From contig NZ_CP053187.1 of assembly GCF_013046825.1 (NCBI RefSeq), forward strand, positions 527,501 through 591,500: DNA of 64,000 nt. The letters are read 5' to 3'. How positions within the stretch are numbered: position 1 is the stretch's first letter; each line of letters starts with the position of its first letter. Position numbers and translations under genes: made by a program. Positions 7,704-17,395 of this stretch are shown one piece after another. This DNA is from Turicibacter sanguinis. Lineage in GTDB: Bacteria; Bacillota_I; Bacilli_A; MOL361; Turicibacteraceae. The notes beneath the pieces were generated by a model. The model saw only the letters and a program-made list of their open reading frames with translations, was not told the DNA's origin and did not search any database.

Positions 7704-9455
7704 TTATTCTGCTTTTATTAAAGAAGCTTTAACTTCAAGTGTATGCTCCACATAATCTGTAATAATATTATCTACACCTAATTCCATTAAACGCTTCGTT
7801 TCATTTAAATTATTAACGGTCCAAGCAAAAACTAATTTTCCATGACGGTGAATATCTGCAACTAAATCAGCTGTAATAAAACTTGATTGCAGACTAAATA
7901 CATCTGCATACTTCATCTCACTCACATCACCGTAAAGAGCTGATGTAATATATCCTGTCATAATTTCGTTATTATATTCTTTAACTCGTTTTATTGCCTC
8001 ATAGTCGGCTGCTGTAATCACAATATCCTCAAGCATGTCATGGCTTGCTACCATATCGACAACCAGTCTTCCTAAATCCTCCTCAGACGATTTCAATTCA
8101 ATATTTAGTTTGGCACGACCTGCACATAACTCTAAAGCTTTTTCAAGTGTTGCGATATGTGTTCCCTCGAAAATATCATCAAATGATGCTCCAAGATCAA
8201 TCGTGGATAACTCATTATATGTTAAATCACTTATTTTTTTCTTTATTCCTGCCATTCTTTTGAGTGTTCGGTCGTGAAAGAGTACTAACACCTCATCTTT
8301 CGTTTTTTGAACATCAACTTCAATATAATCTGCCCCATGCTCAATTGCTAACCCAATCGCGGGCATTGTATTTTCAGGCGCCATTGCTGAATAACCACGA
8401 TGAGCTGTTATTTCAGTCTGTCTGATAAGGGATAATGTCTCAAACGTATCTTTATAAATATTAGACCCCATCATCAATCCAGCACCAATGAAACAAAAAC
8501 AACATAAAATAAAGATACTCATTACTTTTTTGGAAGAATCTAAATTTATATTCCTCCAACCTGGCACGCCAATTCTTTTCTCATGTAACCAATGATAATA
8601 GCTGGCACTTATTTGACAATACTGGGCTGGAATCAAAAAGATGGTCATTAATAAAATTAAACTCATAAAAACAATAATCTTGACTGTAAAAATCCAAATA
8701 GAAAACTGATTTAAAGTTTCAGTTAACAAAGCCATCATACCAAATCCAACTGTTTCAAGTAATAAAACGGACACAATGACGGTTGCATACCATAAAATTA
8801 CCCTTACTACACTATTTAAAAATCGATGATGTGTCATTTTAACGCTCGCCTGAATAGATGAGCTTAAACTTAAATCCGATAAATTGTACCAATGAGGACA
8901 ATACATCCATCTTACACATCCGATTGAAAACAACACCCCAACAATCAAAAATAAAATCATCCATAATCGATTCGAGACAATATAGTCATTTACCACACCC
9001 GTCAGTGTTAATTTTGGAAAATAGCTTCCTCGAATATTAAAATAAAACATTAAAATTCCCATTACTGCAATCAGTGCTATCACCAGATTTGTTTTAATTA
9101 ACTTGAAAAGTGACTTCAAGGATAAATAAAATAGATCAAACCACGATATTTTTACCCGGTGATACGATGCATGAAAAGCGTACACTAAACCACTAATTTC
9201 ACAAAACAACAGTAATGTAAAAAAACCAAGCAATAAAAAAATAATAATCAAAGTAGATGGTCGTAATAAATACGACATAAAATTTTCAACTGTAATAAAT
9301 CCATAACCACTCATATAAACTGATAACCTAAATAAAAGAAGTAAAATCGGTGTATAAATCATCCATGACATCAGCTTAAATAGCAGTTCAAATAAGAGAA
9401 TCCCTTTAAAATTATACTTAAATAAAGCAAATGCATTCTTGAGTTCTAGCCCCAT
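7704..9455 (-). CDS. Membrane-anchored glycerophosphodiester phosphodiesterase
   Basis: A 583-residue protein. The first 330 residues or so hold about seven hydrophobic membrane segments, matching the membrane domain often fused to GDPDs in Gram-positives. The C-terminal GDPD domain begins near residue 348 with TAHRGYSAMAPENT. It keeps the metal ligands in YIEVDVQ and LFHDRTLKR, the catalytic His pair (AHRG, FHD) and NIELK. It should hydrolyse glycerophosphodiesters, from lipid head groups or lipoteichoic acid, to glycerol-3-phosphate. It lies upstream of the glycolipid glycosyltransferase, but the two are separated by its own terminator and the repeat array. Confidence 0.92.
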   Translation of the reverse strand: MGLELKNAFALFKYNFKGILLFELLFKLMSWMIYTPILLLLFRLSVYMSGYGFITVENFMSYLLRPSTLIIIFLLLGFFTLLLFCEISGLVYAFHASYHRVKISWFDLFYLSLKSLFKLIKTNLVIALIAVMGILMFYFNIRGSYFPKLTLTGVVNDYIVSNRLWMILFLIVGVLFSIGCVRWMYCPHWYNLSDLSLSSSIQASVKMTHHRFLNSVVRVILWYATVIVSVLLLETVGFGMMALLTETLNQFSIWIFTVKIIVFMSLILLMTIFLIPAQYCQISASYYHWLHEKRIGVPGWRNINLDSSKKVMSIFILCCFCFIGAGLMMGSNIYKDTFETLSLIRQTEITAHRGYSAMAPENTMPAIGLAIEHGADYIEVDVQKTKDEVLVLFHDRTLKRMAGIKKKISDLTYNELSTIDLGASFDDIFEGTHIATLEKALELCAGRAKLNIELKSSEEDLGRLVVDMVASHDMLEDIVITAADYEAIKRVKEYNNEIMTGYITSALYGDVSEMKYADVFSLQSSFITADLVADIHRHGKLVFAWTVNNLNETKRLMELGVDNIITDYVEHTLEVKASLIKAE

Positions 9456-9570
9456 TGTTTCAATCCCTCTTTACCTAATAAACTATAATTTCAATGACTA
9501 TAATAAATAGTATTAATTAACAAATATCACAAATGATGTAATAAGTAAAATAAATTTATGATGATCCTCT

Positions 9571-10758
9571 TTACTTACACCAAACCTGTATGATTTGACA
9601 TGAAAATAGTAACTGATTGACCACCGCATAATCATCCAAATCTAAATGAAAGAGCTCTTTAATTTTTAATATCCGATAGTTAATGGTATTACGATGCAGA
9701 TACAGATAATTTGAGGTTGCTTTTATACTTTGTTTCATTCTTAAATAAACATTTAGTGTATTTAAATAGTCTGTTTCAAACTTTTTATCATATTCATAAA
9801 TGTTTAAAACTGTTCGATGACAAAAATATAGTAATTCTTCTCTTGGAATCTGCCTTAGTAAATCATAAATTTTAACCTGTTCATAAAACACATATCTATC
9901 AAAATCATCTAACAAATACTTACGATTCTCATAAGCACTAATCGCCTGATTCTCATACCGTTTAAACTCAAATAACTCATAAAAAACATCGCTAATGCCA
10001 AGAATCAACTGTTTAAACTTTAAATAATCATTTAGCTCCTTATTAAATAAGCCCGCCCTCTCCTCCACCAAAATAATCAAAATTTTATCCACAACAATAA
10101 TGGTTGAACCCGGAAAATGGGATAAAAGTTCATGCTTAAAATCATCTTCATCTGCATTATAGGATAAAAAATCGTTTAAATCTGAGCATAATACTCGATA
10201 TGTCGACGTCATTTTTAAATGACTAAATTGAACCCGTTCATAAAGATGAATACGATTAATATAGTTGTCACGTCGTAATTCTAATAAAATATCTTCATTT
10301 TGAAGCCGATCACTTGGTGGCATTAATTTTTGTTGGATTAGAAGTTCCTTTGCTAACACTTGGCTAACGAAGTAGTAACATTCCTCATCTAAATCATCAA
10401 AATCATGTTTTACTTCCGTAATATTAAGATACCCTAGTAATTGATGATTAATCTCAAGTTTATAAAAACGACGTCTTCGTTCATTGATTTGATCAACCGT
10501 CATGCATTCATATTTTCGATTCTTATCTTTTAATGTGTGCCAATGATTTAACGTCGTGGCAAATTCAAGGGTAATATAACCTCTACTAACTGCATTGTTC
10601 CAAATCAAATCATCTATTTTAATACAGGAAGAATGAGCAATAATATTGTAAGAATTATTAATAATAACCAGTGGGTTATTTAAATACTTCGCAGCTTTAT
10701 CGACCACTTGTTCAAACGATTCTCCTTGCAAAATGGATTGTATTAATTCCTCTTTCAC
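9571..10758 (-). CDS. PucR-family transcriptional regulator
   Basis: A 395-residue cytoplasmic regulator. The C-terminal PucR-type HTH (about residues 335-390) includes IKATSNYLYLHRNTINYRI and LKIKELFHLDLDDY. The middle resembles the GGDEF-like region of CdaR/PucR regulators. The N-terminal third is a GAF-like sensory stretch (LVIINNSYNIIAHSS). It is divergently transcribed from the SDR-permease pair beginning at 10902, with about 140 bp between. It probably controls them in response to a sugar acid or other small molecule; the ligand is unknown. Confidence 0.82.
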   Translation of the reverse strand: MKEELIQSILQGESFEQVVDKAAKYLNNPLVIINNSYNIIAHSSCIKIDDLIWNNAVSRGYITLEFATTLNHWHTLKDKNRKYECMTVDQINERRRRFYKLEINHQLLGYLNITEVKHDFDDLDEECYYFVSQVLAKELLIQQKLMPPSDRLQNEDILLELRRDNYINRIHLYERVQFSHLKMTSTYRVLCSDLNDFLSYNADEDDFKHELLSHFPGSTIIVVDKILIILVEERAGLFNKELNDYLKFKQLILGISDVFYELFEFKRYENQAISAYENRKYLLDDFDRYVFYEQVKIYDLLRQIPREELLYFCHRTVLNIYEYDKKFETDYLNTLNVYLRMKQSIKATSNYLYLHRNTINYRILKIKELFHLDLDDYAVVNQLLFSCQIIQVWCK

Positions 10759-10814
10759 ATTCTCTCTCCTTTGTGCTAGTAGCCTAATACCTCATCTACT
10801 TTCTAGGCTATGCT

Positions 10815-10847
10815 CACATTTTCCGTTTATGCCTTCAGTGCTATAAT
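10815..10847 (+). promoter_or_regulatory. Promoter of the SDR-permease operon
   Basis: Extended -10 TGCTATAAT (TATAAT at 10842-10847) with a weak -35 about 18 bp upstream. It is 54 bases before the SDR start, in the divergent regulator intergenic region, which fits an activator-dependent promoter. Confidence 0.55.
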
Positions 10848-10901
10848 GTTAGCGTAAGTTAATTAATGATTTTTTTCACAAAAATGAGGGGGGCTTGTAA
10901 A

Positions 10902-11648
10902 ATGTTTGATTTCAAAGGTAAAACAATCTTAGTAACGGGTGGAGCTCAAGGAATTGGGAAAGAAACTGCAAGAGGAATTGTTGAAGGTGGCGGACATGTC
11001 GTTATTTTAGATATTAACGAGGCAGTCGGATTAGCAACGGCAGAGGAACTTGGAAATGCTTCTTTTTATAAAATCGATCTTGGAGACTGCGATAATATCC
11101 GTTCAGTTATTTCAACTGTCTTAAATGATTTTGATCGAGTACACGGTTTAATCAACGTCGGAGGTGTGATTTCAAAATTACCATTTCAAGAAATTAGTGA
11201 TGCAGAATGGGAAAGAACCATTCGTATTAATTTGACCGGTACTTTCACCACTTGTTCAGCTATTTATCCTTATTTTATTGAGAAAAAAGGGGGACGCATC
11301 GTTAATGTTTCATCTGTAGCTGGAAAAATTGGAGGGGGATTGCTTGGAACAGCAGCCTATGCTTCTTCAAAAGCTGGGGTTAATGGCCTAACAAAGGCTA
11401 TCGCTAAGGAAGGTGGAAAATACGGAATTAGTTGTAATGCTGTTTGCCCATCATTTACTCATACGGCAATGACAAAAAGTTTATCTGAAGATGCACAGAA
11501 AAATGCAAAAGTTATTGGTATGATTCCACTTGGGCGTGCTGCTGAACCCGTTGAGATTGCTCAAATGATTTTGTTCTTTGCTTCTGATGCAGCAAGCTTC
11601 GTTAACGGTGAGATTGGGGACTGTGATGGTGGTATTGTATTAGACTAA
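10902..11648 (+). CDS. Short-chain dehydrogenase/reductase (sugar-acid cassette)
   Basis: A 248-residue classical SDR. The start at 10902 (MFDFKGKTILVTGG) has GGGGGG upstream. Cofactor motif is TGGAQGIG; the Asp in ILDIN at the end of beta-2 favours NAD(H). The NNAG position is altered to NVGG. The catalytic set is VSSVAG (Ser) and YASSK (Tyr-Lys). It sits 15 bp before a KdgT-type permease and opposite a PucR regulator. A sugar-acid dehydrogenase (for example of the KduD/2-keto-3-deoxygluconate route) is a reasonable guess, but the exact substrate is not readable. Confidence 0.85.
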   Translation: MFDFKGKTILVTGGAQGIGKETARGIVEGGGHVVILDINEAVGLATAEELGNASFYKIDLGDCDNIRSVISTVLNDFDRVHGLINVGGVISKLPFQEISDAEWERTIRINLTGTFTTCSAIYPYFIEKKGGRIVNVSSVAGKIGGGLLGTAAYASSKAGVNGLTKAIAKEGGKYGISCNAVCPSFTHTAMTKSLSEDAQKNAKVIGMIPLGRAAEPVEIAQMILFFASDAASFVNGEIGDCDGGIVLD

Positions 11649-11663
11649 TCGGAGGGGATCATA

Positions 11664-12602
11664 ATGGCAAAACTAAAATACAAACGATTTCCGGGAGACA
11701 CGATTGTTGTCCCAATGCTAATTGGCGTTTTACTAAATTCATTCGTTCCTCAAGTTTTAGAAATTGGGGGATTCTTTACAAATGCTGTGCATGGAACAGG
11801 TGCTTTGGTTGGAATCTTCCTATTCTTTTTAGGAGCCAGTATTGATATTAAAAGTACACCACGCGCTATAAAAAAAGGGGCCGTTGTCATTGTCACTAAA
11901 GTATTAATGTCAGTTTTGTTAGGGCTTGGGGTGGCCTTCCTATTCAATGACAATTTCTTAGGATTGTCAGCTTTAGCTATTATTAGTGCCATCTCTGTTG
12001 CAAACAACGCACTTTATTCAGGGATTGTAGCACAGTACGGTGACGATTCTGACAAAGGGGCTGTAGGAATTACATCTTTAAGTGTCGGACCTACTGTTAC
12101 GATGATTGCTCTAAGTTCTGCTGGCCTTGCAAGTATTTCAATCTGGCCAATCATCGGATCGATTTTACCGCTTATCCTTGGATTAATTCTAGGAAGTTGC
12201 TCGCCATGGCTTAAGAAAAATCTAAGCGCTGGGGTGACTCCAAGTATTATCGTCGTTGGATTTGCACTTGGTTGTGGAATGTCGATTCAGCAATTATTCC
12301 AAGGTGGGTTATCTGGAATTTTACTTGGATTAATTACGGTCTTTATTGTTGGGGCTATTACAATTGGAGCTGATAGATTAACAGGTGGTTCAGGAATTGC
12401 CGGAGCTTCAATTTCAAGTACTGCAGCCAGTGGCGTTGCTAATCCTGCCGCTTTAGCAGCGGTTGATCCAACTTATGTCTTAATTGCTCCTGTTGCTACC
12501 GCTCAAGTTGCTGCTTCAGTCATCATTACAGCCTTTTTAACACCAATGCTCACAAGCTTTGTTGCCAAACAAAATGAGAAAAAAGCTCAAAAGACGGTTT
12601 AA
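11664..12602 (+). CDS. KdgT-like 2-keto-3-deoxygluconate permease
   Basis: A 312-residue membrane protein with about ten hydrophobic segments. The N-terminal pattern FPGDTIVVPMLIGVLLNSF and FFLGASIDIKSTPRAIKKG resembles the KdgT family, H+ symporters for 2-keto-3-deoxygluconate from pectin or glucuronate breakdown. GGAGG precedes the ATG. It is cotranscribed with the SDR and ends in a terminator that contains its stop codon. The substrate is inferred from family resemblance; other sugar acids are possible. Confidence 0.75.
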   Translation: MAKLKYKRFPGDTIVVPMLIGVLLNSFVPQVLEIGGFFTNAVHGTGALVGIFLFFLGASIDIKSTPRAIKKGAVVIVTKVLMSVLLGLGVAFLFNDNFLGLSALAIISAISVANNALYSGIVAQYGDDSDKGAVGITSLSVGPTVTMIALSSAGLASISIWPIIGSILPLILGLILGSCSPWLKKNLSAGVTPSIIVVGFALGCGMSIQQLFQGGLSGILLGLITVFIVGAITIGADRLTGGSGIAGASISSTAASGVANPAALAAVDPTYVLIAPVATAQVAASVIITAFLTPMLTSFVAKQNEKKAQKTV

Positions 12603-12615
12603 CAACCGTCTTTTT
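12588..12615 (+). terminator. Rho-independent terminator overlapping permease stop
   Basis: Stem AAGACGGTT / AACCGTCTT with loop TAAC and T-run. The permease stop codon TAA is in the loop. Confidence 0.85.
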
Positions 12616-12702
12616 CAATGCAAAAAAATAATGATCAACAATAGCAATATTCATGAAAGACTTGGACATAATAAAGTTGATATTATATCAGGAGGTTTCA
12701 TG

Positions 12703-12945
12703 ATGAATAATAAACAAGCTCAATTTTTAGACTATATTTTAAAACGCGTTCAAGATGGAAAAGTCGATGAAGCTCAAAAATTAGTCAATGAATGTTTTAA
12801 AAAACAAGAAGCAGGAACATTTACACGTGCCGATATTGGTGCCTTTATTCCTCAAATTACAGTCTTAATAAAACCAAACCATGTAGATGAAGTCCACAAT
12901 GTCTTACATGAATTTGCAGCAAGCTTTAAAACAAATCAAGAATAA
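12703..12945 (+). CDS. Small conserved-looking hypothetical protein (80 aa)
   Basis: Starts MNNKQAQFLDYILKRVQDG. AGGAGG lies seven bases before the ATG at 12703; an adjacent ATG at 12700 is also possible. The chain is soluble, mostly helical by composition, with KVDEAQKLVNECFKKQEAG and LIKPNHVDEVHNVLHEF. It has its own terminator and lies about 100 bp after the permease, so it may be a separate transcript. I do not recognise a named family. An upstream extension of the same frame would lack a ribosome site and overlap the permease gene. Confidence 0.7.
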   Translation: MNNKQAQFLDYILKRVQDGKVDEAQKLVNECFKKQEAGTFTRADIGAFIPQITVLIKPNHVDEVHNVLHEFAASFKTNQE

Positions 12946-12950
12946 TCCAA

Positions 12951-12986
12951 AAAAGTTCAAGACGCTTAACGCATCTTGAACTTTTT
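12951..12986 (+). terminator. Rho-independent terminator
   Basis: Stem AAAAGTTCAAGA(C)GC / GC(A)TCTTGAACTTTTT, directly after the 80-aa gene. Confidence 0.85.
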
Positions 12987-13133
12987 AACTATATATAATC
13001 ACATTTTCTTCACTTCTCTACTTTCATGCTTTCTACGTATTAATTAGTAATAAAAATATTTCAATAACGATAAAAAAACAAGTTATGCGTAAACTAAATG
13101 GTATCTAAATATACTAAAGATAGGAGGATTATC

Positions 13134-14224
13134 ATGAACGATAATAAGATAAAGTAATCGATAGAAACTCTGAGTGCAGGATGTAGCGGGCTATCTTGGA
13201 TTAGTGAGGATCAAAAACATTTTTGGGGGAGAAACTTCGATTTCAATCGCATTGCATCAAATAGCAAAATAACCTTTGTTCCAAGTGGCACAACTTTCTA
13301 CGCTTGTGGAACAGCTATTGAAAAAAATCTAGATGAATCAACCAAGTTAACCTCTTCATATGGTGTGTTAGGAATGGGATCCTTAATCTTAAAAACAACT
13401 CCAACTTTTTTTGAAGGCATTAATGAGAAAGGATTAATGGGGGGCAACTCTACTATCGTGAGTTTGCTAAATATGCTGATGAAGTGAAGGAAGGAACCAT
13501 CCCCTTACAACCTATCTTTGCCGTTACTTACTTCTTAAGTATGTGTGCTACCGTCGAAGAAGTCATTTCAAAATTAGAAAATGATGTTACACTTATCGCA
13601 AAGCCTGTCTTCGGGGATATCCGTAATACTCACTGGATGTTTAGTGACCGTACAGGAGAAACCATCATCATTGAACCTGATGTAGATAAACTGAAGATTC
13701 ACCGACATTCAATGGGCGTCTTAACAAATAGTCCAAATTACGATTGGCATCGTACCAATTTATTAAATTACTGCAATATACGAAGTCTCGATTATTCAAG
13801 CGTTACACTGAATGACGATACGATTGAAGCCTGTTTCTCAGGGAGCGGAGCAGCTGGACTGCCAGGAGATTTTAGCTCGCCATCTCGATTTACACGTTTA
13901 GCCTTCCTCAAAAATTACGCCTGCAAAGGAAAAAATGAAACCGAAGCTGTTACCTATATGTTCCAAACATTTAAAAACGTTCAATTTCCAATGGGGATCG
14001 TTGAAGTTGGCGAAGATAAAACCATTACGGAGCATGATAGTGGCGTCGTTTTATTTGATTACACGATTTACACTGCCGTTATGTGCTCTGAATCTCTTCG
14101 CTATTACTGGGTAAGCTACCAAAACATGCGTATTCAATGTGTGGATATGAACCCATTAATTGAGAAAAAACAAGCTGTTCAATTCGAATTAAATCCTATA
14201 AATGACATCAAATATCTTAATTAA
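13134..14224 (+). pseudogene. Choloylglycine hydrolase/penicillin acylase family gene, inactivated
   Basis: Ntn-hydrolase family that includes bile salt hydrolases and penicillin V acylases. A strong AGGAGG precedes ATG at 13134, but codon 8 is TAA (13155-13157). The expected body follows in frame: the likely nucleophile Cys in SAGCSGLSW, the conserved WGRNFDFNR and GINEKGLMGG. One base is then missing near 13452, and the remainder (YYREFAKYADEV, MGVLTNSPNYDWH, GSGAAGLPGDFSSPSRF, YTAVMCSESLRYYW) continues in another frame to 14224. With a stop and a frameshift it should be non-functional. Full length would be about 360 residues, somewhat longer than typical bile salt hydrolases, so bile salts are only one possible ancestral substrate. 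Confidence 0.85.
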
Positions 14225-14227
14225 TAC

Positions 14228-14264
14228 AAAAAGAGCCTCTTTAGACAATCCTAAGAGGCTCTTT
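14228..14264. terminator. Bidirectional rho-independent terminator
   Basis: AAAGAGCCTCTT / AAGAGGCTCTTT stem (10-base loop) with flanking A and T runs, between the converging hydrolase remnant and amino acid ABC operon. Confidence 0.85.
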
Positions 14265-14338
14265 ATTTGTTTAAAAGATTTCAAGACTCTCAAATCTTCA
14301 TCGATAAATTTTTCTCATGAGACATACCTTATTCAAAA

Positions 14339-15178
14339 TTATTCAATAACGCCACCTTCAACCACAATATTATCAGGCGTTGCCGCATCACCATAAACTG
14401 GCGCTAATGTTTCTTCATAATCGGCATGGAAGAAATCCTCTTTTCCAAGCTCTACAATCTCATTATTTAACCACTCTAATAACTCATCATTGCCTTTTTG
14501 GACAGCTGCTGCAATCGTATCAATACTTCCTAATGATTCAACTCCAACACTAAATCCTTCATTTTCAAGTGCCCATGCTAATACTTCTGTATTATCAGTC
14601 GAAAGAGCATCTCCACGACCATCGAGTAGCGCATTATAGGCTTCACTATATTGATCAAATTTTAATAAATTTACATTTGGATAATTTTCAGTAAAATAAG
14701 TTTCTGCTGTTGTTCCTTTACTAACAATGAGCGTTTTCCCATTTAATTGTTCGACATCTGTAATTAACGCATCATCTGGAGAAACAACTCCTAGTGCCAC
14801 TTTCATATAAGGTAAAGTAAAATCTACTTTTTCTTTTCTTTCCTCAGTCACTGTAAAGTTTGCCAAGATAATATCCACTTTATTAGACACTAAATATTCA
14901 ACACGACTTGCCGCTTCAACGGGTACGTACTCAACTTCTACGCCAAGGTCTTGTGCAATTCGATTCCCAAAATAAACATCATAACCTTGATAATCCCCAT
15001 TCGAATCAACATAACCAAACGGTTTTTTATCACTAAAGACACCAATAATAATTTTTCCACTCTCTTGAATCTCTTCAATACTTCTCGCTTCTGATTGACT
15101 AGTATTTGATTCACCGCATGCCCCTAAAACTCCTAACGTTAATAAGAAACTCATGAAACATAAAAAAACTTTTTTCAT
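14339..15178 (-). CDS. Polar amino acid ABC transporter substrate-binding lipoprotein
   Basis: A 279-residue SBP of the bacterial PBP family 3. The start at 15178 (MKKVFLCF) follows AAAGGAG; a start 18 bases upstream would overlap the ATPase stop. Lipobox LGVLGAC gives a lipidated Cys. Ligand-binding signature is GVFSDKKPFGYVDSNGDYQGYDVYFGNRIA, split here as GVFSDKKPFGY and QGYDVYFGNRIA. Last gene of a four-gene importer operon. Amino acid specificity (glutamine, cystine or other) is not clear. Confidence 0.9.
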   Translation of the reverse strand: MKKVFLCFMSFLLTLGVLGACGESNTSQSEARSIEEIQESGKIIIGVFSDKKPFGYVDSNGDYQGYDVYFGNRIAQDLGVEVEYVPVEAASRVEYLVSNKVDIILANFTVTEERKEKVDFTLPYMKVALGVVSPDDALITDVEQLNGKTLIVSKGTTAETYFTENYPNVNLLKFDQYSEAYNALLDGRGDALSTDNTEVLAWALENEGFSVGVESLGSIDTIAAAVQKGNDELLEWLNNEIVELGKEDFFHADYEETLAPVYGDAATPDNIVVEGGVIE

Positions 15179-15192
15179 TCTAAATTCTCCTT

Positions 15193-15933
15193 TCATTCAA
15201 ACGTGAACAGATTTAAAAATTGTTTAGCCCGATTCGTTTTAGGATTCGTAAAAAATGTTTCTGGATCACTTTCTTCAATAATCTGTCCTTCATCTAAAAA
15301 AATAATTCGATCTGCAATCGCACGAGCAAACTGCATTTCGTGAGTTACAATGACCATCGTACTTCCCTCTTTAGCAAGTGAAAGCATCACATCTAATACT
15401 TCTCGTACCATTTCTGGATCAAGCGCAGCCGTCACCTCATCAAATAATAAAATTTCTGGTTTCATACAAAGTGCCCGAACAATGGCAACACGCTGTTTTT
15501 GACCACCTGATAGTTGGTGTGGATAAGCATTTTTCTTTTCTAATAACCCCACCCGTTCTAATAATTGCTCTGCTTCTTTCACCACCTCGACCTTATCCCG
15601 ATTTTGTGCTTTAATAGGACCTAACGTAATATTTTGCAACACATTCAAATGTGGAAATAACTCGTAACTTTGAAAAACCATACCAATTTTTTGTCTAACT
15701 AAATGCATCTTTTTATGCTGATTGCTAATCACCTCATCTTCTAATAAAATTTCTCCTGCTTGAATACTCTCTAATCCATTCATACATCGTAGCAATGTAC
15801 TTTTTCCACAGCCAGAAGGTCCTAAAACGACGACGACCTCCCCTTTTTTTATCTCTAATGACAAATTAGAGAAAATAATCTGATTATCATAACTTTTTGT
15901 AATCTGGTCTAGTTTTAATATCGTTGAGCTCAT
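15193..15933 (-). CDS. Polar amino acid ABC transporter ATP-binding protein (GlnQ-like)
   Basis: A 246-residue ATPase with Walker [13 protein letters not shown]-loop [12 protein letters not shown], signature LSGGQKQR, Walker [15 protein letters not shown] and switch His in IVTHEMQF. The pattern [14 protein letters not shown] is typical of GlnQ/ArtP ATPases. It follows its permease by 9 bp and is just upstream of the binding protein, so it energises import by the two permeases. Confidence 0.93.
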   Translation of the reverse strand: MSSTILKLDQITKSYDNQIIFSNLSLEIKKGEVVVVLGPSGCGKSTLLRCMNGLESIQAGEILLEDEVISNQHKKMHLVRQKIGMVFQSYELFPHLNVLQNITLGPIKAQNRDKVEVVKEAEQLLERVGLLEKKNAYPHQLSGGQKQRVAIVRALCMKPEILLFDEVTAALDPEMVREVLDVMLSLAKEGSTMVIVTHEMQFARAIADRIIFLDEGQIIEESDPETFFTNPKTNRAKQFLNLFTFE

Positions 15934-15942
15934 CTCTTCACC

Positions 15943-16620
15943 TCACTCCTCCCAATGCTTTTCTAGTTTTGTTGCAGCCAATGAAATCGGATAACAGATT
16001 AAAAAATAAAGTAGAAAAATAACCCCATATATCCAAAGAGCTGCCGTCGGAACTGTTAGTCGTGAAGCCTCAATAATTTGTTGTCCTACCTTTACGACCT
16101 CAACGACTCCAATTAAAACAATTAATGAAGTCGTTTTGATAATACGCGTCACTAAATTAATCGTTTGTGGAAGTAATCGTCTAATCGTTTGTGGAATAAT
16201 AATATATTGATAAATTTGACGCTGATTCAATCCAATCGCCAACGCTGTCTCATACTGATGTTTCGGGATTGAATCTAAAGCCCCTCGTACTAAATCTCCC
16301 ATTTCAGCAATTCCCCAAAAAGAAAACACTAAAATAGAGGCCACTTCTCCTGATAAATTAATCCCAAAAGATTTACTCAAACCAAAATAAGCTAAAAACA
16401 ATAAGACTAACTGTGGAACAATTCGAACCGTATTTAAATAAAGACGACAGATTAGACGAACGACCTTTGTCTTCACTCTCATGAACATCCCCATTACAAG
16501 GCCCAAAACAACTGAAATCATCACAGAAATCAAAGAAATTTCTAATGTCACTCCTAGTCCTTGTAACAATCGAATGAAATTTTTTCCTTCAAATAAAACA
16601 CTAATTCCCCACTCCTCCAT
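15943..16620 (-). CDS. Polar amino acid ABC transporter permease (second)
   Basis: A 225-residue HisM/GlnP-type permease with about five membrane segments. The EAA loop for ATPase contact is GALDSIPKHQYETALAIGL. Start at 16620 (MEEWGIS) follows AAGGTG and overlaps the end of the upstream permease by 20 bases, suggesting translational coupling. Pairs with the other permease to form a heterodimer. Confidence 0.9.
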   Translation of the reverse strand: MEEWGISVLFEGKNFIRLLQGLGVTLEISLISVMISVVLGLVMGMFMRVKTKVVRLICRLYLNTVRIVPQLVLLFLAYFGLSKSFGINLSGEVASILVFSFWGIAEMGDLVRGALDSIPKHQYETALAIGLNQRQIYQYIIIPQTIRRLLPQTINLVTRIIKTTSLIVLIGVVEVVKVGQQIIEASRLTVPTAALWIYGVIFLLYFLICYPISLAATKLEKHWEE

Positions 16621-17260
16621 AACGCACCTTCTTCTCAATAACACTTAAAATTAATGAAATAGGTAATAACAGTACTAAATACGCAACAACTAACATCAAC
16701 AAGGACTCGTCAGTTTTATAATAAAGCCCGATTAATCCTTTTGCTACATACATTAAATCTGCTAATGCAACGACACTAAAGACAGATGTTTCCTTGATTA
16801 AAAAAATCACATTTGCACTAAAAGCAGGCAGCGAGACTGCTACTGCTTGAGGAAAAATAATATAACGTAAGACTTGCCATTTGGTTAAACCAAGGCTCAA
16901 TCCCGACTCCATTTGAATGTCAGGAATGGACTCGAGTCCACTTCGAAAAGCCTCAGCCATATAACTCCCACCTAAAAAAGTTAATCCAAGTACTCCACAT
17001 GCATATGAACTTAAAAAGATCCCTAACTTCGGTAATCCAAAATATAGAAAAAACAATTGAATTAATAACGGTGTATTCCTTGAAAGTTCTATATACATCC
17101 CAATCACACGTTGTAAAATTGGAATCTTATAATATCGAATTAAACAGCAGATAAATCCAACTAAAGTAGACAATAAGATTCCCAAAAGAGCGATACTCAT
17201 GGTTAACTTAGCAGCCTCTACATACATCGGTGCATACGTTTTTATAAATTGAAAATCCAT
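16601..17260 (-). CDS. Polar amino acid ABC transporter permease (first)
   Basis: A 219-residue HisM/GlnP-type permease, first gene of the importer operon. About five membrane segments. EAA-like loop is FRSGLESIPDIQMESGLSLGL. Upstream, GGAGG precedes the ATG at 17260. Likely forms the channel with the product of 15943-16620. Confidence 0.9.
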   Translation of the reverse strand: MDFQFIKTYAPMYVEAAKLTMSIALLGILLSTLVGFICCLIRYYKIPILQRVIGMYIELSRNTPLLIQLFFLYFGLPKLGIFLSSYACGVLGLTFLGGSYMAEAFRSGLESIPDIQMESGLSLGLTKWQVLRYIIFPQAVAVSLPAFSANVIFLIKETSVFSVVALADLMYVAKGLIGLYYKTDESLLMLVVAYLVLLLPISLILSVIEKKVRYGGVGN

Positions 17261-17353
17261 TATCTCCCTCCTAACTATAATCCTCTTGATATATAGTATA
17301 TTAAGCCCAGAAAAATGTTCGTTAAAAATAAGAAAGTATTGAAATTAATCTAC

Positions 17354-17389
17354 AAAAAAGCTCTCAAGAACAATCTTGAGAGCTTTTTT
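17354..17389. terminator. Strong rho-independent terminator
   Basis: AAAAAGCTCTCAAGA / TCTTGAGAGCTTTTTT around ACAA. It serves the acetyltransferase gene on the minus strand. Confidence 0.9.
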
Positions 17390-17395
17390 CATTTT

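Noticed and set aside
10902-11648. Confident KduD assignment
   Set aside because: Only general SDR motifs are seen, and the KduD-typical stretches I remember are not clearly present.
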